DNA of 64,000 bases, taken from positions 124,001-188,000 of the forward strand of contig OW051496.1 of NCBI GenBank assembly GCA_932521035.1, given 5' to 3'. Of this stretch, positions 34,545 to 44,700 are shown in pieces. The notes under the pieces are model-generated. The model was given only the letters and a program-made list of their open reading frames with translations, was not told where the DNA came from and did not search any database. Positions within the stretch are counted from its first letter, which is position 1, and each line of letters starts with the position of its first letter. This stretch comes from Oscheius dolichura (lineage: Eukaryota > Nematoda > Chromadorea > Rhabditida > Rhabditidae). A program made the position numbers and the translations under genes.

Positions 34545-37222
34545 AAGCTGGCTTCCGATTCTAAAGATGGTAGCCATCTTTAAAACCGGAAGCTAGCTTT
34601 CTTGGGGGGAGGAAGCCTGTCTCCCGATTCTAAAGATGGTAGCCATCTTTAAAATCGGAAGCCAGCTTTGTTGGGGGGAGGAAGCCTGTCTCCCGATTCT
34701 AAAGATGGTAGCCATCTTTAAAACCGGAAGCTAGCTTTGTTCGGGGGAGGAAGCCTGTCTCCCGATTCTAAAGATGGTAGCCATCTTTAAAATCGGAAGG
34801 CAGAGATATCCGGTTGAAGAAGCCTGTCTCCCGATTCTAAAGATGGTAGCCATCTTTAAAATCGGAAGGCAGAGATATCCGGTTGAAGAAGCCTGTCTCC
34901 CGATTCTAAAGATGGTAGCCATCTTTAAAATCGGAAGGCAGAGATATCCGGTTGAAGAAGCCTGTCTCCCGATTCTAAAGATGGTAGCCATCTTTAAAAT
35001 CGGAAGGCAGGGATATCCGGTTGAAGAAGCCTGTCTCCCGATTCTAAAGATGGTAGCCATCTTTAAAATCGGAAGGCAGAGATATCCGGTTGAAGAAGCC
35101 TGTTTCCCGATTCTAAAGATGGTAGCCATCTTTAAAATCGGAAGCCAGCTTTGTTGGGGGGAGGAAGCCTGTCTCCCGATTCTAAAGATGGTAGCCATCT
35201 TTAAAACCGGAAGCTAGCTTTGTTGGGGGGAGGAAGCCTGTCTCCCGATTCTAAAGATGGTAGCCATCTTTAAAATCGGAAGGCAGAGATATCCGGTTGA
35301 AGAAGCCTGTCTCCCGATTCTAAAGATGGTAGCCATCTTTAAAATCGGAAGGCAGAGATATCCGGTTGAAGAAGCCTGTTTCCCGATTCTAAAGATGGTA
35401 GCCATCTTTAAAATCGGAAGCCAGCTTTGTTGGGGGGAGGAAGCCTGTCTCCCGATTCTAAAGATGGTAGCCATCTTTAAAATCGGAAGGCAGAGATATC
35501 CGGTTGAAGAAGCCTGTCTCCCGATTCTAAAGATGGTAGCCATCTTTAAAATCGGAAGGCAGAGATATCCGGTTGAAGAAGCCTGTTTCCCGATTCTAAA
35601 GATGGTAGCCATCTTTAAAATCGGAAGCCAGCTTTGTTGGGGGGAGGAAGCCTGTCTCCCGATTCTAAAGATGGTAGCCATCTTTAAAATCGGAAGGCAG
35701 AGATATCCGGTTGAAGAAGCCTGTTTCCCGATTCTAAAGATGGTAGCCATCTTTAAAATCGGAAGCCAGCTTTGTTGGGGGGAGGAAGCCTGTCTCCCGA
35801 TTCTAAAGATGGTAGCCATCTTTAAAATCGGAAGGCAGAGATATCCGGTTGAAGAAGCCTGTTTCCCGATTCTAAAGATGGTAGCCATCTTTAAAATCGG
35901 AAGCCAGCTTTGTTGGGGGGAGGAAGCCTGTCTCCCGATTCTAAAGATGGTAGCCATCTTTAAAACCGGAAGCTAGCTTTGTTCGGGGGAGGAAGCCTGT
36001 CTCCCGATTCTAAAGATGGTAGCCATCTTTAAAATCGGAAGGCAGAGATATCCGGTTGAAGAAGCCTGTCTCCCGATTCTAAAGATGGTAGCCATCTTTA
36101 AAATCGGAAGGCAGAGATATCCGGTTGAAGAAGCCTGTCTCCCGATTCTAAAGATGGTAGCCATCTTTAAAACCGGAAGCTAGCTTTCTTGGGGGGAGGA
36201 AGCCTGTCTCCCGATTCTAAAGATGGTAGCCATCTTTAAAATCGGAAGGCAGAGATATCCGGTTGAAGAAGCCTGTCTCCCGATTCTAAAGATGGTAGCC
36301 ATCTTTAAAATCGGAAGGCAGGGATATCCGGTTGAAGAAGCCTGTCTCCCGATTCTAAAGATGGTAGCCATCTTTAAAATCGGAAGGCAGAGATATCCGG
36401 TTGAAGAAGCCTGTTTCCCGATTCTAAAGATGGTAGCCATCTTTAAAATCGGAAGCCAGCTTTGTTGGGGGGAGGAAGCCTGTCTCCCGATTCTAAAGAT
36501 GGTAGCCATCTTTAAAACCGGAAGCTAGCTTTGTTGGGGGGAGGAAGCCTGTCTCCCGATTCTAAAGATGGTAGCCATCTTTAAAATCGGAAGGCAGAGA
36601 TATCCGGTTGAAGAAGCCTGTCTCCCGATTCTAAAGATGGTAGCCATCTTTAAAATCGGAAGGCAGAGATATCCGGTTGAAGAAGCCTGTTTCCCGATTC
36701 TAAAGATGGTAGCCATCTTTAAAATCGGAAGCCAGCTTTGTTGGGGGGAGGAAGCCTGTCTCCCGATTCTAAAGATGGTAGCCATCTTTAAAATCGGAAG
36801 GCAGAGATATCCGGTTGAAGAAGCCTGTCTCCCGATTCTAAAGATGGTAGCCATCTTTAAAATCGGAAGGCAGAGATATCCGGTTGAAGAAGCCTGTTTC
36901 CCGATTCTAAAGATGGTAGCCATCTTTAAAATCGGAAGCCAGCTTTGTTGGGGGGAGGAAGCCTGTCTCCCGATTCTAAAGATGGTAGCCATCTTTAAAA
37001 TCGGAAGGCAGAGATATCCGGTTGAAGAAGCCTGTTTCCCGATTCTAAAGATGGTAGCCATCTTTAAAATCGGAAGCCAGCTTTGTTGGGGGGAGGAAGC
37101 CTGTCTCCCGATTCTAAAGATGGTAGCCATCTTTAAAATCGGAAGGCAGAGATATCCGGTTGAAGAAGCCTGTTTCCCGATTCTAATGATGGTAGCCATC
37201 TTTAAAATCGGAAGGCACGGAT
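34545..37222 (+). repeat. 69-bp hairpin satellite, open on both strands
   Basis: About 39 tandem units of 69 bp (exactly 23 codons). Each has a conserved core with an inverted repeat: CCGATTCTAAAGATGG, a TAG loop, and CCATCTTTAAAATCGG, 16 bp of stem with one mismatch. The linker between cores has two main types, one with GGCAGAGATATCCGGTTGAAGA and one with GCCAGCTTTGTTGGGGGGAG, plus a minor form (AACCGGAAGCTAGC) that adds a TAG codon. Linker types alternate in blocks, so there is higher-order structure. Because the core is nearly palindromic and the period is a multiple of 3, both strands read as repeated peptides (MVAIFKIGRQ on +, MATIFRIGRQ on -) for up to about 245 codons. That is a consequence of the period and is not evidence of coding. 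Confidence 0.96.
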
Positions 37223-37447
37223 ATCGCTAAAAATGGAGGGGAACGCTTGCCAAAAGAAGTTCGTGATGATGACGACTATGATATCCACAAAAGGAACGAT
37301 TCGGATGAAGATGACATAGACACAAAGGAATTCATCGTTGTTGGTGAAGACGGAAAGGGAATGACTATTCGCCATGTTATGGTTCCTACACAAAAACGAT
37401 ATCGAGAAAATGATTTTGGAATGCCTGAAGCAAGCCCTCCACGATAA
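37223..37447 (+). CDS. Acidic protein 3' exon abutting the satellite, unidentified
   Basis: Immediately after the last satellite unit a frame of about 70 codons reads LPKEVRDDDDYDIHKRNDSD, EFIVVGEDGKGMTIRHV, MVPTQKRYRENDFG and ends SPPR then TAA (37,445-37,447). The composition (Asp/Glu runs followed by an ordered-looking segment) looks like real protein, not chance. There is no start codon in this frame, so it would be the end of a gene whose upstream part is cut off by the satellite. Family not recognised. Another open frame at about 37,644-37,880 is less convincing. Confidence 0.3.
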   Translation: MAKNGGERLPKEVRDDDDYDIHKRNDSDEDDIDTKEFIVVGEDGKGMTIRHVMVPTQKRYRENDFGMPEASPPR

Positions 37448-37938
37448 ATATTTCAGAAGGCCCACAACTCCTACATTGAAGCTGCGGTTCTTACCTGAAG
37501 CTATTGCGATTGCTGAATACTGAATATGCAATACAATGAATCGACCTCCCCTGTATATAAACCTAGGGGACCGCCATTAAATCCCATCGTAGCCCCCATA
37601 AAATATCGATCAACCCTACCGCCGACCCGTTCTTTGTAATTCCTTGGTTCGGCTGTGGCTGAGCCTGAGCCATAAAGTACTGGAATCTGAAACGCATGAG
37701 ATTCGCTTTAAAGGAGCAGGGCAAGGAAAGCATGGCATAAATCGAACATCAGTCGGCGAGGGCAAATCTGAAACGGAAAAGTTTGGTTCTACTAAATGCA
37801 GAAAATTAAAGAACAGAAGGGGATCGAAGCAAGAAGAGGAGGAGGAGCGCCTGGCCAAAGAAGACGTGACTATGTTTTAGGAAGAGGTAGTATATGTTTA
37901 ACAAGAGGTTTTTGATTAAAATAACGGATTACTTTTAG

Positions 37939-37994
37939 TAAACGAGCATCAGGTTACGCTATTCTATCAGGCGGTCGGCTCCTACCAGTTCTAA
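37939..37994 (+). pseudogene. Exportin-1-like exon scrap
   Basis: After an acceptor (TTACTTTTAG) the frame reads NEHQVTLFYQAVGSYQF and then TAA at 37,992. From memory this resembles the exportin-1 HEAT-repeat segment with the pattern PHQVxTFYEAVG. About 17 residues is too little for certainty. Neither preceding nor following exportin sequence is visible. If right, it is another housekeeping-gene fragment in this stretch. Confidence 0.3.
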
Positions 37995-37999
37995 CGGAC

Positions 38000-40900
38000 T
38001 TCTTTTTCAAAGAATTGGGTTCCATTGGGATAGTGGCAATACATCTTTACAGATATCCCGGAAAAAAGCCGAAGAAGCTGAACCCCAAAGATACCGTCAA
38101 GGAGTTTTTTTTCTTCATTTTTTTTTTGTTTTTTTGTTTTTTTTTTTGAAGCCCTTTCGAATGGTGCCACACTCGTCTGATCCAGTGAACCCGCGCTTAG
38201 GTAAAAAAAAGTCCTCCTTGTAAGCCAAATCATTCTCTTTAGTGTTTAATGATGCATTCCAAAAAAGGAGAGTGAGGCCCTTCCAAGGGATCGATTCCCA
38301 TTGGAGAGGGAGACGGAGGAAGCGGCGGCTATTCTGGCGTCAATAAGCTAGTAGCCCCTGCGAGGTTTCTGTTTTCAAGTTGCCCTTATACTACTATTTC
38401 TGGCGATTATCTCCCCCTTTTCTTCGTATCCAAACGTTTCTTCGGCTTATTTCTGTTGGATACATTGAAACTTTAAAGTAAAACCAGTCTCCAGCTTCCC
38501 TTCGAACAATTTCGAAATTCCCACGGCTGTTTCCATTTTTAGGGATAAATAATAAGACTTTTTGACCTTTTATAGGTATTGAATAGATTAAAAAGAAGAG
38601 AATGGAAAGGAACAACTAGAAATCCATGTAAAAAGAAGTTATTCTTGAAATAATAATACCATACTCACCTGAACAATCAAATTTGAGGACAAATCGGTCG
38701 TTTTCAGTAGAAAAAAACCTCTTCTCTTGTTGAAAATGGCTCATAATTCTTGCAAATAGCCCCAGGGAAACCATAAACCATATAAAACAATAGGATAAGG
38801 ATTCTAATTCCTTTTTGAGCAGGGTCAACAATTTCAGGGAGCTTCTCTTCAAAAGTGAATCTACCACAACAAAAATAAACTATAGTAAATGGTCAAACAC
38901 TTCAGACTAACTGTAACTGTTCGGTTGTTTAGTTTCATTGATTATATCATCCAAAAAAGGGAACTCTATTAATTTTCGAGTTAATTTCTCCATTTTATTG
39001 GAAATTGAATATTTCTTCACAATTTCAGACCATTCTAATATTTATTTAGTGTTCTATTCTTTTTATTTAGGTATACAGTAGAAGAAAATAAGCGATATCA
39101 GTTTATTTTTCAGTTTTTGACTTTCCGAAGCTGTTTTTCCTCTTTTTATTGTTGCTATCCATCAATATTGGTTATTTCCATCCTGGAATCAGATACAAAT
39201 GAGAAATTATGAAGGAATGGATGTGACAATGTCTCAAATAGGCAAAAAGGAATAGAAAAACGAGACAAAACGCCGCCAAGTTGCCCTTCCTCCGGAATAC
39301 ATCCGGCTACGTCAGCGCGCCTCATGTTACTGTTGCTCGTGGCCAGAAATTTCAATTCTTCAGTGAATCAGATAGCACTCAACAGGGACACCTGTTTAGA
39401 GAGTCCGTCGGGCGTTTTCTGTTTGCATTTTGCTTTTTCGCACGCTGCGCACACTCGGTCAGTTCAGGCTCGTCCCCCTTTTCGATATTTGTAACTCTCT
39501 CCCTCTCCCAGCCCATTTTAATGGTCAGAGCTGGTTTTCAGCCGTCTACTCAGTGCTCGTCAATTCCGTTCTGGGGAGAAAATGTTAGAATTTCACTGGA
39601 TTTTGGGGAATCCACTTCCTTCTTGTCTTCTGCTCGTATTTGTCTTGCGCAGCTTCCAAAAAAAGTGAAGATGAGATGTTTGCAAGTGTCTCTAAACCCA
39701 TTATAATAGCCCTTGTCCTCCTGTATACAATCCCTGGTTCAGTCTATCATTTAAATATGAGAAACAATGCAAATTCACGCTTTTAATCCGACAAACAGCG
39801 GTCAAATTCTCAAAAATCGCCGTTTTCATGTCTTTCACCGTTCAAATTTTAAAAAAAACGACGTCTTCATGTATCTATTATCCGGAACATAGCGTAGAAA
39901 CATTGCTACAGGGCAATTAACCCAGAAAATACATATTTTTCTTCACTAGAATGGATTCCCAGCCACAATTGAACCACAGTTCACGCGCCTTGGCGCTGTG
40001 GCTCTTTTGGAACCGCCACAGTTCACATGTCGTCTCGCTGTGGCTCTTATTTTGCTTCGAATTCCACGTTCCATCGGGGTGTCTGTTGGTTCAGCCAGAG
40101 GGGACAATATATTGCGTTGGCTTCTCTCTTCTCTCTGCTCCCTCTCAACCGCCCTAATTACTTGTGTGGCTGGTCCCGAGGGCCTGAAATCATTTGCAAT
40201 GTGTCACACAAAATGATACAGCCCCCTTTTTTCCATCTTTTCCCCGTATAATTGCTACGAACTTGTTGACCTCTTTAAAACGTAAAATAGCGAGATGATC
40301 CAATTGTTATTGAAGAAGAGGGGAGCTCAAAAACTGCCCGTCACGGTCATCTATTTGTGTATGTGGCTGGCTGGCATATTCCCGCGCTGCTTCTATCCCT
40401 CTTAACAAATATTCCCATTGGTGTTGATTTACACGGATCGGGGGCGTTTTTTCTCTTCATTTTAACCCTTCTGGTCATAGAATAACAGAATAGAGAACGA
40501 ATTATTCCCCTAATTAGTAGGTCAATTCAATTATTCAATTGTCCACAGCCACGGGGCATTAGCCATCCCCGCTGGCGAGGCAATCAGCTCGGTTTGACAG
40601 TTTTGAAATGCTCTTTTCCGCTCTTTTCCTGTTCATGACGTTCCTAACCTTGACTTTTGGAGGGATTAGCCAAGTTACTTTCACGTTCACTGCTTTTCTA
40701 AGGGCTTTTCTCCCCCACTTCATAGTTTGAAGTAAAACTTTCGACTTGGACTTTAAAACCCAAACTTCTATCGATTTTAACAGTAATTCTTGGGGATTAC
40801 TGTAATACAAAGGAAGTATAGTCTGTTTCAAATGGAAATGTGTTTCGCGCGCCAGGACCCCTTCAAATTTTTCAAAAGCAATTTCTTCAAAATTTTTCGA

Positions 40901-41650
40901 TATTCGGATTTGACATAGACTTCGATCATTTTTATATTTTTTTGGGTAGTGGTAGATAATAATTCAAGCAGGCAAATGCAGTGATAAAAACAAGTGAAAC
41001 ATGTGCAAATGCGCAAAAAACTGCATGCTAAACTGTCGGGTTGGACCATCTAGACGGCCAAGTTGCCCGACCACTTATTTATCCTTTAACCAAATACAGT
41101 TCCATTTGAAATGGACTATAGTTTGTTACCTAATTGGTAAAAAAACGACTCTGTGCGTGAAATACTCTTTTATTTCCTCAAAATGTAACAGGGAGTCTCT
41201 CGAAGGTGAAAATTACGGATTGACGCATTCAAACGCGAATAACGTTTCGCACTAATGGTCTCTAGTTTTCTTTTTGGGTATATCTGAAAGAAGAGAAAAT
41301 TATCTATCAGCCAACACCACATATATTGTGTTGATAGACTAGTACCTTCCCAAAAGGGCGAGCCACCGGTAGATCAGGCGGTCGCCAACGGGTTAACACC
41401 TTTTTTCCCGCCCCAAATGTGTAAAATGGAGAAGCTCTTCTTATCTTTCTCCCCTTAAAATTGTGACGGTTCTGAAATTTCAGAAGAGGCGGGCGTCTCT
41501 TCCAGCGGAGTATGTTTACGACGTCAGCCGCATGAGCCATCTGTTTTGGTTGCCTTCTCCCTTGTTTCTAGCATTCCCGGGTTCCTCCAGACTAATTTCC
41601 TATAACCGCTATGTCCTAAAATTATTCCCAATGACTTAAAATACAAGAAA
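38000..41650. other. Largely non-coding; one weak - strand candidate at 38,394-38,867
   Basis: There is poly-T (about 38,104-38,148), a run of low-complexity DNA and no recognised family. On the - strand at 38,867-38,394, two open segments meet at a GTGAGT...TTTCTAG pair. The second begins LFLSILFFLIYSIPIKG, which looks like a signal peptide, and continues EIVRREAGDWFYFKVSMYPT. Splicing leaves frames ambiguous, so I do not call a gene. The stretch 38,900-41,650 contains the inverted hairpin repeats at 39,971 and otherwise nothing I can support. Confidence 0.4.
39971..40049 (-). repeat. Two tandem copies of a short palindromic dispersed repeat
   Basis: Two adjacent copies, CCACAGTTCACGCGCC...GCGCTGTGGCTCTTTTGG and CCACAGTTCACATGTCGTC..CGCTGTGGCTCT, each pair AGCCACAG with CTGTGG around a second small palindrome. 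The same element occurs in the opposite orientation at 48,362 and 54,531. Confidence 0.7.
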
Positions 41651-41658
41651 AGTTTCAG
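41648..41658 (+). promoter_or_regulatory. 3' splice site upstream of the RhoGEF start
   Basis: AAAAGTTTCAG ends at 41,658, 50 nt before the start codon of the RhoGEF gene. With no visible leader exon this suits a trans-splice acceptor or a 5'UTR intron end. Confidence 0.4.
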
Positions 41659-41708
41659 TTCTGGATCAAAAGAGACTGACAAACGCGGCGACGAATCCGT
41701 TCTTCGCC

Positions 41709-44700
41709 ATGGATGGCGCCGGGGGAGGCATTGCCTGCCGCGGAGGGCCGTCCACCTCAAATTGTGAGGAAAACCTGCGAAGGTAAGTCGCTAGATAGAA
41801 AAAAAGATCTGGTTAAATTAAATCAGCTTTGATTTTCTCCCAAAAAAGCCATGTTTTCCTGTTCCTATAAGTATCTTGGCGGCCAATAGCCTCGTTTCGT
41901 TTATTTGTATCCGTCGCTCGTGTCCTCTCTTCTTACTTTTCCGCTCGGGGGTCTTTATGATTTGTCAAAAGGGTCATTATGACAAGCATTGAGGCGGGGA
42001 TGAATGCTCCCCATGAATTATTCTTTTCCTGAGGGTGGTGTCCCTCCCTCGCGGCTCTAAACAAAGGGGGGACTATAATTGGTAGACCGGGAGAGCAGGA
42101 GAGGGAATAAATCGTGAACTAGGGACCAAATACTGCGCATTCCCCCCAATAGAACTCTCCAAAACAATCTAATTGGGTTACTGTAAGTCCAGAATCCAAA
42201 AATCTTGATCCCTTCCGTGTTCCACTGGACAGGGAAGTGTCCGACGCCATTTCCGACTAAAATGGCCACTGTTTCCCGGCAGAAATGGATTTCTGAAGCG
42301 ATCCTGTTTCAAGATTTCCTTGGAGTAAAGCTCGACTCTTTTGAAGCGGATTATCCCGCCAACGGATTAAATTTCCAACCGAGATCATCCACTTGGGACC
42401 AAGGGTATAAATTTTCGGATTCTTTTGCTCTAAAACGGTATTTCTTTTTCAAGCGTATTTTATAATCTTTTTGGCCAGAAAAGTCTGAATATATTGTTGA
42501 AAAGCAAGGATTGAGGCCGTCTACAGTTCCGTGACAATATACCCCACTTTTAGGCTGTCCTTCCCCTCCGGTAATCAGTCCATAGATCATCAGAACTTCA
42601 TCGAAGCCCCGGCCTTCTTCTATGACGTCGATTCGGATCTCAAAGACTTGAAGGTCCTGGTTTCAGTTCTGCTATTTTTACTGTATTTTCCCTATTATAG
42701 AGTGCCCTGCGGAGTACAGACTTTTTGCAGGATTCCGGCTATCAATCCGGTTTTATGGGAGAGAAAACATATAATCCATTGGCGACGTCCTTCATCGAGG
42801 ATATTAGTGATGATGAGGAAGGAGAAGATGCCGACTGGGGTGAGGGTGTGTGTAAGGGGAGAACCGGTGACCCGGGGGAGAGAGAGAGTACGATTGACGG
42901 CTGGAGAGGCTAGGAGGGGAAATCAACAGGAAATCGAAAGGAAATAGGCCCTTTTTTTAATTTTCTTCCAAGAATTTCAATACCGTAGTCCCGGGAGCTT
43001 CAGAATGCTCAATATTGAGTTTTTTCATGAAAGGTGGGGGGGGGGGGGGGGGCTACTAGATGGGATAGAACTAGTTTTAGAGCTATAAAATGCCATTATA
43101 AGGTTTTATTCGATAGCATACAGTATATTATAGCTAGGAATCGCTTCGGGCCCCTCAAAAATACTTTATACCAGTTTTTATATCAAAAAATTGGCATGTA
43201 CTGGCCCCATCTAACTTTTTACCTTTAAAATTGCGCCGGCAACCTGAAAAGTACCGTTTTTTGCAGTTCCTCCATATCTTATTTGTTAATTTAATTAATT
43301 CCACAAAAATAGACGCTGCTTTATGTTTTCCGGTGTGAATTCTTCCGGGGTCATAAAACTGTTATTCCCTCCCCCGGCTGGCGTAATTACCAGCTTGTTT
43401 TGACCATTACCCGCCTCATTCTACTGAAAATGGCCTTCTAAAATGGAAGAGGACCTCTTACCACCAAAAGGCGGGGGTAAATGTGGCCTATATAAAGATT
43501 TCTACCGATTTTACCTGTCCACTTCATGAATATAAAGAGTAATTCCACATTTCAGATGGATACCTCAGCGTGGGACAAGAAAGACTCAAAATCAAAGACA
43601 TGTCCGATATTTTGGCGTCAAGATACGCTTTTTTATCAGGTTTGACTGTCGTTCTCGTCGGGAATAACGGGAGAAACTGTTTAGGTGCCCGGACGAATGA
43701 AGGAATGACCGTGGTGACGTTTCCCGACTCCCGAACCCAGCTCTCTTTCGAAGATTATCAACTATTGATCACTTATTTGCTTCAAGTACCGCCGTGAGTC
43801 TTTTATCCTCCCTTTAGCCTCCTCATCTGGCTATTTTATGCCAAATTTATCTCTGGAGCATGTTCTGAATAAGAGAAAACTAGAATAAGGCTCCATTTCA
43901 ACAAGGGCTCCTTTCCCGCCGCTGCACCCGTAAAATCTCGGCAGTTCGACCGAATTAAAGGTCCCAAGGAAGCCAGGCCTGATTCTCACTCTTTTTTTTG
44001 AAGATCAGGGGAAGAAACATGACTTTATTGCATTTTTAACTAGCCTACAGTGTAATGCCCCAACTTGGCGGTTCACTTTATGTTCCAACTCTTCCCTTTT
44101 CCTTCGCCTCGAAAAAGCAGTTTTCAGATTGGAAGAGAGTCACAAAGGATTCGTTGTGGTAGCTGATAAAAGAAACGATAAATGGGCCTCAATTCGGAAC
44201 ATGTTATTGTACATTTCGGTGAGTTGTTGCCGGGAATTTCAGAGCCAAAGCGAAATTCCACAACTTTCCCCGGGGTTTCTCCTAAAGAACGAGGGATGAA
44301 GCCTAAATAGCTACTGGAAATTTTCGTGGGAAGACACGGACTTGTTTAGGGTTCAAAAACCGTCGTCTACTCAAAAGTTTCCGCCTCAAGACCCATTTTT
44401 GCCTAAAATAAGGGGCAATCTCTACTTCTGGCGATATCAAACAGCTCCCAGTGCTTCTAAACAAGGAAATTGGCCCGGAAGAGGCTGGAAGCCTTGTGTA
44501 TACCACCCCCTCCCCTTCCCCAGTCCCCCCAATTAGTCCCATTGTTATTCTCTATTAAATATATTGTTTTCCAGTCCTTCTTCCCCGGACAAATACGCTT
44601 AGTGCTCCTTCTGAAGCCTGAAGGAGTCCTCCAACGGGCTCTCGAAGTCGGCTATCGAGGTGTGGCCGAAAACTGCTCTTTTAAAGTGAGTTCATTCCCG

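Noticed and set aside
34545-37222. CRISPR array
   Set aside because: Core and period superficially fit repeat plus spacer, but the 'spacers' are only 2-3 recurring sequences and the context is a eukaryotic genome.
34731-37230. Repeat protein of about 240 residues (MVAIFKIGRQ or MATIFRIGRQ repeats)
   Set aside because: Both strands are equally open because the core is palindromic and the period is 69; no start context or splice context supports translation.
37616-37880. Basic, Glu-rich frame (around KFGSTKCRKLKNRRGSKQEEE)
   Set aside because: It looks protein-like at one end, but it has no start, acceptor or recognised relatives; too weak to call.
39281-39706. 141-codon + strand frame
   Set aside because: No family similarity and no splice or start context, and it uses a non-ATG start in a GC/CT-rich stretch.
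43640-43684. Reading the 45-nt in-frame segment of the RhoGEF as protein
   Set aside because: It has GT...TTTAG borders and interrupts the Sec14-like motif LSG-x-R; removing it restores the family spacing.
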